Shown one piece after another: positions 8,768 through 18,003 of a DNA stretch of 64,000 bases. Position numbers and translations under genes: made by a program. Each line of letters opens with the position of its first letter. Within the stretch, counting starts at the first letter, position 1. Where the stretch lies: contig JAHHHV010000083.1 of the NCBI GenBank assembly GCA_019359155.1, positions 27,983 to 91,982 on the forward strand. The letters are read 5' to 3'. The notes beneath the pieces are model-generated. The model was not told where the DNA came from and did not search any database. It saw only the letters and a list, made by a program, of their open reading frames with translations. Source of the DNA: Pegethrix bostrychoides GSE-TBD4-15B. GTDB lineage: Bacteria > Cyanobacteriota > Cyanobacteriia > Elainellales > Elainellaceae.

Positions 8768-9259
8768 CTAGCCAACAGACTGCGCTTGAGCGACTTCATG
8801 TCCATTTAGCTCAGGGCTGTTTGGCTCATGGTTGCCTAAGCTGACCTTGATTGCCTTGTGGCGCGTTTCTTCAACTTTCGGCAGCGTCAGCGTCAGGATG
8901 CCGTCTTTGTAATCAGCTTGCACTTTGTCATTTTGGATTGCAACGGGCAAGCTGACAACGCGGCGAAATTTGCCGTAGCGGAACTCAGATTTGAAGAATC
9001 CTTTTTCCTCGGTTCTTTGCTCGTGGCGACGTTCGCCGACAATTGAGACTGCTTCCTGCGTGACTTCTACATCGAGATCTTGGGCTTCAAGACCCGGAAT
9101 CTGAGCGCGTAGCACCAAGCTATTGCCTGCTTCCATCAGCTCGATTGCCGGACTCCAGACTGAGGTTGCGGTCGGCTGAGTCAGCTCATCAAAGAGTTGG
9201 TCAAACTGACGACGCACTGTATCCATTTCGCGCAAGGGTTGCCAATAGCGAACTAGCAT
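8768..9259 (-). CDS. hspA: Hsp20/alpha-crystallin small heat-shock protein
   Basis: This 163-residue protein has a central alpha-crystallin domain (about 45-140) including the conserved strand YKDGILTLTLPK with the A/G-x-L pattern. A Phe-poor N-terminus begins with MLVRYWQPLREMDTVRRQFD, and a C-terminal extension follows. It acts as an ATP-independent holdase for unfolding proteins in the cytosol or at thylakoids. A strong ribosome-binding site (AGGAGG) lies 9 bases before the ATG. It is transcribed divergently from the methyltransferase gene; a perfect short inverted repeat lies in the 246-base gap. Confidence 0.93.
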   Translation of the reverse strand: MLVRYWQPLREMDTVRRQFDQLFDELTQPTATSVWSPAIELMEAGNSLVLRAQIPGLEAQDLDVEVTQEAVSIVGERRHEQRTEEKGFFKSEFRYGKFRRVVSLPVAIQNDKVQADYKDGILTLTLPKVEETRHKAIKVSLGNHEPNSPELNGHEVAQAQSVG

Positions 9260-9372
9260 CGGTTGATTCCTCCTAGAACTCTGTACTGAATCTGCACTAA
9301 ACTGTGCATTTCCATGTTTCTATAATGCTCTGCCTGTCTGACTTCCACAGTGAGGAGAACTGTACTACGGCA

Positions 9373-9388
9373 GTCGGGATTTCCCGAC
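9373..9388. promoter_or_regulatory. Short perfect inverted repeat upstream of hsp20
   Basis: GTCGGGA (9373-9379) and TCCCGAC (9382-9388) are separated by TT, giving 14 paired bases with dyad symmetry. The site lies 114 bases upstream of the hsp20 start and 118 upstream of the methyltransferase start. It could be an operator for a dimeric regulator, but it does not match CIRCE or a LexA box. Confidence 0.35.
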
Positions 9389-9505
9389 ATTTGCTCACTG
9401 AAACTTGGCTCCCCTGAACCAGCCTGTCTGACCTACCTTAACAATTCGCAATTATTCTCTAAACTAAAGAGGTATCCAGATTAATCCTGCCGCTCACCTT
9501 AGCTT

Positions 9506-10156
9506 ATGACTTTGCTTCAGCCCAGCCAGCGCACCAAGCTAGATGATTCTGACGACTTGCAGTTTTACGATCAGCCGCGTTTTGTAACGCACGTAGACCA
9601 AGGCTTTATCGATCAGCTGACGGAGCTATATCGCCAGCAGCTTCAGCCTCAGAGTCGCGTTTTGGACTTGATGAGCAGCTGGGTGTCACATCTGCCAGCA
9701 GAGCTAGAGTTTGAGCATATCGAAGGGCACGGCATGAATGCAGAGGAGCTAGAGCGCAACCCTCGGCTAGATCATTATTTCGTCCAGAACCTAAACCAAA
9801 ATCAGCTTTTGCCGCTGCCCGACCAGTCGTTCGATGCGGTGCTCAATACAGTTTCGGTGCAGTATTTGCAGCGCCCAGAAGCGGTATTTGCCGAGATCTA
9901 TCGCGTCCTCAAGCCTCAAGGCATCTGCATCGTCAGCTTCTCAAACCGCATGTTCTACCAGAAGGCGATTCAGGCTTGGCGCGATGGCTCTGAAACTGAG
10001 CGGGTAAACCTAGTCAAGGGCTATTTTGCTGCCGTGCCGGGATTTGACCAGCCAGAGGTGATTGCGCGCACTAGCGCTTTGCCTGCTTTTATGCAGATGC
10101 TGGGGATAGCAGGCGGTGACCCGTTTTATGCCGTACTGGCTCGCCGCGCTGCCTAA
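9506..10156 (+). CDS. SAM-dependent methyltransferase (class I, Methyltransf_11 type)
   Basis: This 216-residue protein has SAM-fold elements: motif I-like strand SRVLDLMSSWVSHLP (GxGxG is replaced by MSSWVS), an acidic strand-2 region, the LPLPDQSFDAVLNTVSVQYL motif and YRVLKPQGICIVSFSNRMF. The substrate is unknown. The non-canonical motif I is typical of a cyanobacterial/plant subfamily rather than clear damage. No operon partner follows; an IS remnant begins about 50 bases downstream. Confidence 0.85.
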   Translation: MTLLQPSQRTKLDDSDDLQFYDQPRFVTHVDQGFIDQLTELYRQQLQPQSRVLDLMSSWVSHLPAELEFEHIEGHGMNAEELERNPRLDHYFVQNLNQNQLLPLPDQSFDAVLNTVSVQYLQRPEAVFAEIYRVLKPQGICIVSFSNRMFYQKAIQAWRDGSETERVNLVKGYFAAVPGFDQPEVIARTSALPAFMQMLGIAGGDPFYAVLARRAA

Positions 10157-10203
10157 TTTGGCCGCCGAATCTATATTTATTGCCCTACATCTGGCCAATT
10201 TGA

Positions 10204-10657
10204 GCTATACCGACTACATCAGGCACAACCTCTCTTCGGGCTATGGCTCGCCAACTAAGCCGCTCTCACACCATTCTCTCTCGTGAACTTGAACAAGCCT
10301 CAAAGTCTTGGGTAGCACAGGTGATGCCGAACTGCACAGCAGAGGTATTGAATGCGTCTACGATTAGGGCATTCAAAGCAATAGGGAAAGAGAAGGTGGA
10401 GAGAATAACGTTTGACAACGGAAGAGAGTTCAGCAGGCATGAAGAATTAGCGTGGATACTAGATGTGAGCTATTACTTTGCCAATACCATATTCTTCCTG
10501 AGAGAGAGAATTCAATGAACATACGAATAGATTTTTGAGGCAACTTTTCCCCAAGGGGACTGACTTTAGGGAAGTGAGACAGAAGGAAGTAGATGAAGCA
10601 GTGAAGTTGATCAATCAGCGACCGAGGAAAGCGTTAGGATATCGAACTTGGCGCTAA
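10204..10657 (+). pseudogene. IS30-family transposase remnant (deleted and frameshifted)
   Basis: The frame from 10204 reads SLRAMARQLSRSHTILSREL, the helix-turn-helix of IS30 transposases. It then jumps, after an apparent deletion of about 150 codons, to the DDE core end: MPNC, TIRAFKAI, ITFDNGREFSRH. A frameshift near 10513 moves the rest to another frame: NEHTNRFLRQLFPKGTDF, then NQRPRKALGYRTWR and a stop at 10655-10657, all IS30 landmarks. I could not define terminal inverted repeats. The 3' end overlaps the end of the convergent FMN-binding gene. Confidence 0.85.
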
Positions 10658-11590
10658 GAAAGGCGAGAACTCTGGCGGTGATCCACGCAGCGGCAGGCTA
10701 TGTTCCACCCAGATTCCCTGCTCTAGCCGAAAGCGCAACAGCCGCTCTGCCCCGGCATAGGCGGCAATCTCCTCCCCCTGCCAAATCACTTCAGCGGTGC
10801 CGACTAAATACAGTAAGTTGCCCTGCTCAAAATCTATAAACAGCAGCCCCGCCCGAGGATTTAAGGCTAGATTGCCAAAGGTGTTGAAGTGAAGATTGCC
10901 GGAAAAGTCGGGAATTGTTAGCGTCTGGTCGCTATCAATCCGCACAAAGCCTGGGTTGCCACCCCGATGCGAAACATCGATGCCGCTTGCTGCTCCGGCT
11001 GACTCGGACTGGTAAGCCGTAGCAATAAAAAAAGTATCAGAGGCTGTAATCATCGCTTGCTCTAGCTCAGCCAACCTGTTAAACCGATGGGCGAGCTGGG
11101 GCAGAGTTAAATCAGGTTTGTGCCATTCAAATCTACGGGCTTGAATATACTGAGGGCAATTGCCAAAGCTCTGTCTCACCTGCACTTGAAAACCATCAGA
11201 GTAAACATTAGTCACATAGCCATTCAGGCGATTACGGCGACGAGTATGCAGTTCAATTCCCAGTAAGCCAATGTCAACTCCTGCTGTGAGCTGGTCTGCA
11301 AGCGGATCGCCAAACAGGGGATGAGCCGTAATGTTCAAGCGATAGGGATCAGGCGAGGCCAGAAATCCCGGTTCTCCCACCAAAATAGAAACCCAGGGAC
11401 GGCCCTCTGCATCCACCGTGCCGATAATCACATAGGTAAGCTGGGCAAAGAACTGCTGATGTTGCTCCAGCAGATAGTCACGAATTACGCGCCGTCCCTG
11501 TCGATCTAGCCGTTCCTGCACCCCTAGTTGGGCTTGAATGGCGCGTTCGCCTGCATGAAACGGCGATTCAGAATATGGCCAGCCTGTCAT
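10634..11590 (-). CDS. Pyridoxamine 5'-phosphate oxidase-like FMN-binding protein
   Basis: The 318-residue protein has a split-barrel flavin-reductase fold: FFAQLTYVIIGTVDAEGRPWVSILVGEPGF near residues 47-77, and a second half with TLTIPDFSGNLHFNTFGNLALNPRAGLLFIDF. It belongs to the large pyridoxamine-phosphate-oxidase-related group with two barrel segments; the substrate is unknown. The native C-terminus appears to be SLPLR...EFSPFL; the last seven residues and the stop are read from IS30-derived DNA. The protein is otherwise full length. Confidence 0.85.
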   Translation of the reverse strand: MTGWPYSESPFHAGERAIQAQLGVQERLDRQGRRVIRDYLLEQHQQFFAQLTYVIIGTVDAEGRPWVSILVGEPGFLASPDPYRLNITAHPLFGDPLADQLTAGVDIGLLGIELHTRRRNRLNGYVTNVYSDGFQVQVRQSFGNCPQYIQARRFEWHKPDLTLPQLAHRFNRLAELEQAMITASDTFFIATAYQSESAGAASGIDVSHRGGNPGFVRIDSDQTLTIPDFSGNLHFNTFGNLALNPRAGLLFIDFEQGNLLYLVGTAEVIWQGEEIAAYAGAERLLRFRLEQGIWVEHSLPLRGSPPEFSPFLAPSSIS

Positions 11591-11629
11591 TCTGTATACC
11601 TCAAAATATTTAGATTATTCTAGATCTAT

Positions 11630-12163
11630 TTAAATCCCCACCATTGGAATGTAGCCAGGCAGCTGCTTGATACGCTCAATCCAGGCCAGCACGTTGGGAT
11701 AGGCATCAAGGTCAATTTTGCCGTCAGCAGCCAAAGCGACATAGGGAAAGACGGCAATATCAGCAATCGTGGGACGCTCAAATTCTAGCCAAGTGCGGGT
11801 CTGCAAATGTTGGTTGAGCTGAGTCAGGATAAACTTCGCTTTCTGATGCGCTCGCTCAATGTTAATGCTGGTGACCCCAAAAAAGTGATACAGCCGCGCA
11901 TTTTCCGGCCCCTGCCGCACTTCTCCAGCGGCAGTTGACAGCCAGCGAACGACTTGCGCCAGCGGCAAAGCCTCCAACGGGAGCCAACTGTCGCCGCTAT
12001 ACTGTCGCGCTAGATAAACCAAAATGGCTTGTGCATCGGCAATAATCGTCTCGCCATCAGCCAACACAGGCACCTGTCCAAACGGGTTTAGCGCCAGGAA
12101 TTCCGCCCTCTGATGTTCGGATGCCATCAAATCCACTCTGACCCCATTCATAGTTAAAATCAC
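11630..12163 (-). CDS. Glutathione S-transferase, N-terminally truncated
   Basis: A GST of 177 residues has ALNPFGQVPVLADGE and IADAQAILVYLARQY (glutathione-binding beta-3/alpha-3 region) and an all-helical C-domain including PTIADIAVFPYVALA. Relatives of this subfamily are about 205 residues and begin with a LYG...SGNSYKVRL strand carrying the catalytic Ser/Cys. That first 25-30 residues is missing here. Out of frame just upstream lies NYEW, which joins the main frame as NYEWVRVDL if one G is removed from the G4 run at 12142-12145. The gene may therefore be decaying or mis-started. Confidence 0.75.
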   Translation of the reverse strand: MILTMNGVRVDLMASEHQRAEFLALNPFGQVPVLADGETIIADAQAILVYLARQYSGDSWLPLEALPLAQVVRWLSTAAGEVRQGPENARLYHFFGVTSINIERAHQKAKFILTQLNQHLQTRTWLEFERPTIADIAVFPYVALAADGKIDLDAYPNVLAWIERIKQLPGYIPMVGI

Positions 12164-12780
12164 CGACTCTTCCGCCGCAATAGAAGAGAGATTGTTGAAA
12201 TCCGCTTATCGTTCGGTTGTGGCTAGGCAGCGAGTTTGCATCTCAACCCTCAATTCCGGCAGTCCTTCTTGCTGGCCTGCGTAAACCGCAGTAGTGCAAC
12301 TTCGTGAAAACCATTATTTTCAATAGTTTCAGGCAATTGGTAATTTCTCTGGACTAAATTTGGACTAATTTTTGCGGCTGTTGTCTGGCTATTTTGGGGC
12401 ATGTGAATCCAGATTTGAGCTAGATTTCAGCGCTTAGCATGAGCATAACGCAGCAGATAATTTTTGTTCGCGTCAGGAATTTGACCGCAGTTCAACCATA
12501 ATTCAACGGCAATCTAACAGCAACCAAATCTGCTTAAACCTAGTCTTGCCACTCTACTTTTGAGACCTATATCAAGAATTTGAGTCTTGATATAAGACTG
12601 TATTCGACACTAGTACAGCAGCACATCAGCACATCAGCACATCAGCACATCAGCTTTTAATACGCCGCTCTCAGGATGAGGATGGTATTGAAGAGCAATG
12701 ATTCAGGCTGAACCCACGCTTTCGCAGAACTGCTTTAATGGTTCTCTTGAACTATAATATAATTGTACTATAAACACAGA

Positions 12781-12821
12781 TAATCAGGCCAAGCAGTACA
12801 TCAAACTGCTTGGCCTGATTA
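12781..12821. repeat. 17-bp perfect hairpin
   Basis: TAATCAGGCCAAGCAGT (12781-12797) pairs perfectly with ACTGCTTGGCCTGATTA (12805-12821) around the 7-base loop ACATCAA. ATTTTC follows on the plus strand, a weak T-tract. It could be a terminator or the core of a foldback element. Confidence 0.7.
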
Positions 12822-12838
12822 TTTTCAGTCTCTATATA

Positions 12839-12936
12839 AGACTTATTTCGAGATGGTTAGAATTGAGATAATACTAATTGTCTTGAAATAAGTCTCAATT
12901 GTCTTTTATGATTCCATTGAGAAGACAATTGAGACT
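12839..12936. repeat. Two mutually exclusive hairpins
   Basis: AGACTTATTTC (12839-12849) pairs with GAAATAAGTCT (12885-12895). AGTCTCAATTGTCTT (12891-12905) pairs with AAGACAATTGAGACT (12922-12936). Bases 12891-12895 belong to both stems, so only one can form fully at a time. The second stem lies 21 bases beyond the 3' end of the CrtC-like gene and may terminate its transcript. Confidence 0.65.
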
Positions 12937-12957
12937 CAAAATAATATTAAACTTCGT

Positions 12958-14193
12958 TTAGGGGGTTCGGGCGGAGAGTAGCCTGTCAAGTCGGTCGGCA
13001 TAGCCAGTTAGCTCAACGTAGCCCCTGCCGTTTAGCAAGCTTTCTCCCTGCTGACCTGCAAATTTAACTGCACCTTCCCAATAGGTTGCTGTCGCTACGT
13101 TCAGCTCTTGATTTGGCATCAATGGCTCTGCCTGTAGCGCTATGTCCAGCTTTGGAATTTCAATCTGCCATTTTGCTGGATACAGCGCCTCATTCTGGGG
13201 ACTTTTCCAACGTTCCAGTACCTTAACCTGCCAGTCTTGCCTGCTTAGAGCAGTCGTCTCACCCGAAGCCGCAATGTAGATTCCAGCTGACGTATCCTCT
13301 AGCGTTCCGTCTTCATGCCGTAGCAGATACAGCATCAGCGCTGAGCCGTTGTCGAACTGCATCGAGAACCAATCCCAGCCTACGGTTCCTGCGGTCAACG
13401 CGCTCGTAGAATATTCGTGATCTTTCCAGGTCAGACCTGTCACCGCGTAGGGTTTGCCTTGAACAGTGACTGTGCCAACGGTGGGTTGCTGCACTAGCGA
13501 GTAGTAGTACGAGGCGTTTCCTGGCTCTTGCCCCTTCTGGCTCAGTCCCCGATTCCCTTGCAGAACGGGCGGTAGGCGCTGCTCCACCAGCAGATCCAGG
13601 CTCACCTCAGCCGTTTTAGCTAGTAATCTGACTGTCCCAAGCTCACCTCCAGGCTCAGCTTCTGTCGCTGACCAGTCTTCTAGCCAGACCTTGTAAGGCT
13701 CCGCCTCTGCACCAGCTAGCCCTAAAGTTCCTCGGCTAAAGCGCTCCGCTGGATAAAACTGCCGTTCGACAATATCGCTGACCGTAAAGTGGGCTGAGTA
13801 GATCTGATTGCCTCTCCAGCCCGAGAGCGGCTCAGCTGCGTTAATCGCTACCTCAGCTTCAGGTTTGAGCGCCTGCCGAAAAAAAGTCAGCTGAAACCCG
13901 AATTCGCGTCCGGTTTCGGTCGCCAGATTGCCAGTGTAGTACCACCACTCGGTTTGGTAGCCATTATGTGCGCCAAAATCCTGCGGAAAATTCCAGTCTT
14001 TGACCGTTAGCGCTTTCTCAAATCCAGCGTTATTCGCCGTTGCAGTCTCCAGCCAGCTCAGCTCAGTTGCAGCCCAAGCAGGCTGAAGCCACAGCAGTCC
14101 AGCAATCCAGATCCAGATCGGCAAAGTCAGCCTCAGCAGCCGACCCGCCCAGTTCATTTCGCCCATAGTCGCCTCAACTTGCGCCAATTGCAC
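12958..14193 (-). CDS. Lipocalin-like CrtC/AttH family protein, secreted
   Basis: The protein begins with a signal peptide (hydrophobic run to AWAATE, cleavage probably after AWA). The mature part shows the AttH/CrtC pattern: DWNFPQDFGAHNGYQTEWWY near residue 70, YSAHFTVSD, YYYS and LTWKDHEYSTSAL with GWDWFSMQF. CrtC is carotenoid 1,2-hydratase; AttH-like proteins are extracytoplasmic lipocalin-fold proteins of mostly unknown ligand. I favour the general family name over a hydratase claim. ATG 14166 or 14157 may be the real start, giving a normal signal peptide. Confidence 0.85.
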   Translation of the reverse strand: MQLAQVEATMGEMNWAGRLLRLTLPIWIWIAGLLWLQPAWAATELSWLETATANNAGFEKALTVKDWNFPQDFGAHNGYQTEWWYYTGNLATETGREFGFQLTFFRQALKPEAEVAINAAEPLSGWRGNQIYSAHFTVSDIVERQFYPAERFSRGTLGLAGAEAEPYKVWLEDWSATEAEPGGELGTVRLLAKTAEVSLDLLVEQRLPPVLQGNRGLSQKGQEPGNASYYYSLVQQPTVGTVTVQGKPYAVTGLTWKDHEYSTSALTAGTVGWDWFSMQFDNGSALMLYLLRHEDGTLEDTSAGIYIAASGETTALSRQDWQVKVLERWKSPQNEALYPAKWQIEIPKLDIALQAEPLMPNQELNVATATYWEGAVKFAGQQGESLLNGRGYVELTGYADRLDRLLSARTP

Positions 14194-14216
14194 TATGGCT
14201 TAGGCGGTTGAACAAG

Positions 14217-14537
14217 TCAATTTCCCCGACGCTGCATTTGCTCCAAATCTTGGTTCAAAGCCCGTTGCCGATTAAAATAAACTGTCGTAGGCAGAGATGG
14301 TTTCGGTGGCGGCTTCGGAGACGATATCAGTGAGTACACGTCGGCATTAAACTCAGGGCTGTTGAGTTCGATGACAATTGTTTCGCCTGCTGTTCCTTCA
14401 ATACTGTCGATCAGTGCTTTAAATCTGAATCCAACATCCTGAATTCTTTGCAGCCATTTGTCTCCTCCTAAAATATCGCGAAAATATATGGCGTTACTGA
14501 ATAACGGTATGAATTCGCCCCCTAGCCCCCAATTCAT
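14217..14537 (-). CDS. Hypothetical protein, possibly a gene fragment
   Basis: The 106-codon frame has no recognised domain. Its middle (WLQRIQDVGFRFKALID, ETIVIELNSPEF) looks protein-like, followed by a proline-rich stretch (SSPKPPPKPSLP). The first codons come from a G/C-run intergenic repeat (14510-14580, CCCCCTAGCCCCC), so the annotated start is doubtful. A strong GGAGGAG motif (near 14465) precedes an out-of-frame ATG, hinting at a frameshift. It may be a remnant. Confidence 0.3.
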   Translation of the reverse strand: MNWGLGGEFIPLFSNAIYFRDILGGDKWLQRIQDVGFRFKALIDSIEGTAGETIVIELNSPEFNADVYSLISSPKPPPKPSLPTTVYFNRQRALNQDLEQMQRRGN

Positions 14538-14762
14538 AGCCCTGCGGTCATCTAAGAAAGGGGGATTTAGAGGGCGAGGAAACTTGCAACTCAGATAGAT
14601 TCATACTTAAATTCAGCAACGCCACCAGGCAAAGTTTAGTTGGTAGACTACTCGCAAAATCAGCCAATCTCGCAAAATCAGCCAATACTTCGAGCGAGCG
14701 TCAACAACCCGACAACTAGCTAGCAAGATCCCCAAACACTAGCGTTGCAAACCGCTCGCCGC

Positions 14763-16118
14763 TCATTCGATGGGCTTCAGCCGCCAGCCCGGTTTCACCA
14801 CCTGCCGCGCCCGCGCCACCACCAGACAGTCATCCGGCACGTCTTCGGTGAGGGTCGAGCCAGCCGCAATCGTCACGTCTTGACCAATGGTGATAGGAGC
14901 TACCAGCACCGTATTCGAGCCAGTTTTGCTGCGGTCACCAATTTGAGTGCGGTGCTTTTTCACACCGTCGTAGTTGGCCGTAATCGTACCCGCGCCCACG
15001 TTCACCTGATTGCCCAAGCTGGCGTCGCCTAGATATGACAGATGCGCCACGTTGGTGCGTTCGCCCAGCTGCGCCTGCTTGAGTTCTACAAAGTTGCCGA
15101 TGCGGCAGCCTGCGCCCACTTCCGCATCGCCGCGCAGATGGGCATAAGGCCCAATCCGGCAGTTGGCCGCCACCTGACTGTCGCTGACTACCGAATAGAG
15201 CAGCGTTACGTTCTCGCCAATCTGGCTGTTTTCCACCAGGCTTCCCGGCCCAATCCGGCAGCCGGAGCCAATTTTGGTCTGACCACGCAGGTGCGTCTGT
15301 GGTTCAATCACCAGATCGGGAGCAAGCTGCACTGCATCGTCGATGGTGATGCTGTCTGGATCAATCAGCGTCACGCCAGCCCGCATCCAGTCATCTTTGA
15401 TCCGGTTTTGCAAAATCTGGGAGGCAGTAGCCAGCTGCTTGCGGTCGTTGATGCCGAAGATTTCCTGATGATCTTCTACATCCACTGCCATCACGGGTGA
15501 CAGGAAGTTGACTGCATCGGTGATGTAATATTCCTGCTGCTGGTTGTTGGCTTGCAGCGTCGGCAGCACTTGAGTGAGCGCCTGCCAGTCAAAGCAGTAG
15601 ATGCCTGCATTCACCCGCCGATTTTGGCGCTGAGCAGGCGTACAGTCGCGATCTTCAACAATCTGCGTCACGATGTTTTGACCATCGCAGAAGACACGCC
15701 CGTAGCCTTTAGGATCAGGCATTTGGGCGGTGAGGATGGTGGCCGCATTGCCGTGCGTTTCGTGGGTTTGCAACAGCGACATCAAGGTTTGCGAGCGCAG
15801 CAGCGGCACGTCGCCATTTAGCACCAGCAGACTGCCCTCAAAGCCTTGCAGATACGGCATCACCTGCTGAATCGCGTGGCCTGTGCCCAACTGCTGTGCC
15901 TGTTCGACAAACTCAATGGCGGGCAAATGGCTCAGCGCCTGCTGCACCTGCTCGCCGCCAAACCCCACAATCACCAGTCGCCGCTGCGGCTGCACCGATT
16001 CGGCGCAGGACAGCACCCGCTCTACTAGCGAACTGCCGCCCAGCGGATGCAGCACCTTGGGCAACTGAGACTTCATGCGACTGCCGCGCCCTGCGGCTAA
16101 AATAGCGACCGCAACCAT
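14763..16118 (-). CDS. glmU: Bifunctional UDP-GlcNAc pyrophosphorylase / GlcN-1-P acetyltransferase
   Basis: GlmU makes UDP-N-acetylglucosamine for peptidoglycan and lipopolysaccharide in the cytosol. The N-terminal nucleotidyltransferase domain shows [19 protein letters not shown] (G-x-G-T/S-R-M...K) and LNGDVPLL. The C-terminal half is a left-handed beta-helix of hexapeptides with [10 protein letters not shown] and [11 protein letters not shown] (acetyltransferase active region). Start ATG 16118 gives [10 protein letters not shown] and has an AGGA ribosome-binding site, so the longer frame to 16136 is not needed. Length is 451, normal for the family. It is divergent from the sulfurtransferase. 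Confidence 0.97.
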   Translation of the reverse strand: MVAVAILAAGRGSRMKSQLPKVLHPLGGSSLVERVLSCAESVQPQRRLVIVGFGGEQVQQALSHLPAIEFVEQAQQLGTGHAIQQVMPYLQGFEGSLLVLNGDVPLLRSQTLMSLLQTHETHGNAATILTAQMPDPKGYGRVFCDGQNIVTQIVEDRDCTPAQRQNRRVNAGIYCFDWQALTQVLPTLQANNQQQEYYITDAVNFLSPVMAVDVEDHQEIFGINDRKQLATASQILQNRIKDDWMRAGVTLIDPDSITIDDAVQLAPDLVIEPQTHLRGQTKIGSGCRIGPGSLVENSQIGENVTLLYSVVSDSQVAANCRIGPYAHLRGDAEVGAGCRIGNFVELKQAQLGERTNVAHLSYLGDASLGNQVNVGAGTITANYDGVKKHRTQIGDRSKTGSNTVLVAPITIGQDVTIAAGSTLTEDVPDDCLVVARARQVVKPGWRLKPIE

Positions 16119-16159
16119 GATTTTCCTTCCTGCCAACTCCAGAGCGCAGTATAGCGCGG

Positions 16160-17071
16160 ATGATAGCGTTTTCAGCCTCCCAGCCCATTAAAATGAGCGC
16201 ACTGCAACAACGACCACAAAGCATAACAACTCCGATGGCTAATCTATTAACGCCCGATTTTGCGGCTCAAACTCACTGGTCGGTTGCGCCCAACTGGCTA
16301 GCTGCCCATCTCGACCCTCTGCAAATTGTGGTGATCGACTGTCGATTTTCGCTGGCCGATCCGCAGGCTGGTGCCGCGCAGTATGCAATCAACCATATTC
16401 CAGGCGCTCACTATTTCGACCTGAATCAAGATCTGTCAAGTCCAGTGCAGACCCACGGCGGGCGACATCCCCTACCCGATCCGCTGGCGCTGGCGGCAAA
16501 ACTCTCGGCTTGCGGGGTGAGTCACGAGAAGTTGGTGGTGGTCTATGACGACCAGCGGCTGGCTTTTGCGTCGCGGCTCTGGTGGCTGCTGCGCTACTAC
16601 GGCCATGATCGGGTCGTGGTGCTGGATGGAGGCTGGAGTCGTTGGCAGGCTGAGGGACATCCGGTAACAGCAGCGCCACCAAAATCCCAGCTAGATCCTC
16701 AGCCGTTTGTGCCGCAGATTCGCAGCGATTGGATCTGTGATATAGAAGCCATCAAAGCGACAGTGCCTCTGCTGATCGACTCACGGGAAGCCGAACGCTA
16801 TCGCGGCGAGCAGGAACCGATTGATCCAGTTGCGGGTCATATTCCGGGAGCGCTCAACTATCCGTGGCAAGGCATAACGGATGCTGAAGGCCAATTGCTT
16901 TCTCCAGAATTGCAGCGTCAGCGCTGGGAGAATCTGCCTGCGGGTGAACCCGTCGTCTACTGTGGCTCTGGCGTGACGGCCTGCGTCAATTTGCTCTCGC
17001 TGGCAATTGCAGGGCGCGAGGCAGCTCGGCTCTATCCCGGCAGCTGGAGTGACTGGTGCTCTTATCTCTAG
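16160..17071 (+). CDS. Thiosulfate/3-mercaptopyruvate sulfurtransferase
   Basis: Two rhodanese domains are present. The inactive N-terminal one has [17 protein letters not shown]-like [11 protein letters not shown] and GGRHPLP; the catalytic C-terminal one has [13 protein letters not shown] and [11 protein letters not shown], with the CGSGVT loop characteristic of 3-mercaptopyruvate-type enzymes. It transfers sulfane sulfur to cyanide or thiols. The start is uncertain: ATG 16160, 16193 or 16235 (MANLLTPDF, where conservation begins). The last is most plausible and gives 278 residues. Confidence 0.92.
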   Translation: MIAFSASQPIKMSALQQRPQSITTPMANLLTPDFAAQTHWSVAPNWLAAHLDPLQIVVIDCRFSLADPQAGAAQYAINHIPGAHYFDLNQDLSSPVQTHGGRHPLPDPLALAAKLSACGVSHEKLVVVYDDQRLAFASRLWWLLRYYGHDRVVVLDGGWSRWQAEGHPVTAAPPKSQLDPQPFVPQIRSDWICDIEAIKATVPLLIDSREAERYRGEQEPIDPVAGHIPGALNYPWQGITDAEGQLLSPELQRQRWENLPAGEPVVYCGSGVTACVNLLSLAIAGREAARLYPGSWSDWCSYL

Positions 17072-17458
17072 GTGCTCTTATCTCTAGAAATTATCCAGAG
17101 AAGCTATAAACGGCTAGAGCTAAGGCAGTTGTTAAGCTATTTATACAGACTGTGCAATCAAGTTCATAATTCTATAATATTTAGAATTACATTTGATTGT
17201 CGGGAGGGAATAAGCCGCTAAATTTACCAAAAATGTTCATTCTGACGCAATCTTAAGCCTGCCTTTCAGCCGATAGCTGAGCCAGTAGAAGACCGATTTT
17301 ACCGATTGGTCTGCCCCTGAGCTAAGATAGCTGGATCGCGTTTTGGGCAAAGCCTAGAACGGGCAGATAACGCAAGTCGTTAAGCCTAATTTTATTAAAT
17401 GGTTATTGCCAAAATTACTCCTAAAAACATTAAGCCTAAACCTTTTGGTATTGTCACT

Positions 17459-17965
17459 ATGAACCGTCTTTCGATTTTTGTAGACGGGAATAATATGTTC
17501 TACGCTCAGCAGAAAAACGGTTGGTTTTTTGACCCCAGGCGAGTGCTGGAATATTTTACCCATGATGCTGAAGTCACGCTGATGAACGCCTTCTGGTACA
17601 CGGGTCTCAAGGATCCGCAGGATCAGCGTGGCTTCCGGGATGCCTTGATTAGCCTAGGCTATACGGTACGCACCAAGATTTTAAAAGAGTATTACGACGA
17701 CAGCTCAGGCCGGATTTCTCAAAAGGCTAATCTAGATATCGAGATCGTGGTCGATATGTTTAACACGGTCGATCAATATGATCGGGTGATTCTGTTTAGC
17801 GGCGATGGCGATTTTGAGCGAGCAATTGAGTTGTTGCGCTCTAAAAGCACGCATATCACCGTTGTTTCCACGGAAGGCATGATTGCCCGCGAACTCCGCA
17901 ACGTCACCGATCGCTATATTGACCTCAACGATATTCGCGCCCAGATCGAAAAGCACGAAAACTAG
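17459..17965 (+). CDS. LabA-like NYN (PIN-like RNase) domain protein
   Basis: The protein begins MNRLSIFVDGNNMFYAQQ, with the first NYN acidic residue D9 in FVDGNN; further acidic motifs are SQKANLDIEIVVDM and LFSGDGDFERAIELL. LabA of Synechococcus PCC 7942 takes part in negative feedback of KaiC-dependent circadian output; NYN proteins are predicted nucleases. Start ATG 17459 is chosen because family conservation begins there; the frame opens 20 codons earlier. It converges with the ferritin-like gene, sharing a 10-bp inverted repeat. Confidence 0.9.
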   Translation: MNRLSIFVDGNNMFYAQQKNGWFFDPRRVLEYFTHDAEVTLMNAFWYTGLKDPQDQRGFRDALISLGYTVRTKILKEYYDDSSGRISQKANLDIEIVVDMFNTVDQYDRVILFSGDGDFERAIELLRSKSTHITVVSTEGMIARELRNVTDRYIDLNDIRAQIEKHEN

Positions 17966-17993
17966 CCTCCCACGGTCAGGCGAGAGGCTAGTT
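17960..17993. terminator. Hairpin between convergent genes
   Basis: AACTAGCCTC (17960-17969) pairs perfectly with GAGGCTAGTT (17984-17993), loop 14 bases. It includes the stop codon of the LabA-like gene and could act in both directions, although there is no strong T-run. Confidence 0.5.
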
Positions 17994-18003
17994 CAGTCTG
18001 CCG

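Larger units (their letters stand above)
12164..12957. other. 794-base gap with short repeats and several hairpins, no gene
   Basis: I see no credible ORF. The gap is AT-rich. It holds four tandem copies of CACATCAG (about 12621-12654), a 10-bp inverted repeat (12568-12577 with 12585-12594), a 17-bp perfect hairpin (12781-12821) and two competing hairpins near 12839-12936. It may be a degraded mobile element or a regulatory/terminator cluster. Confidence 0.6.
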
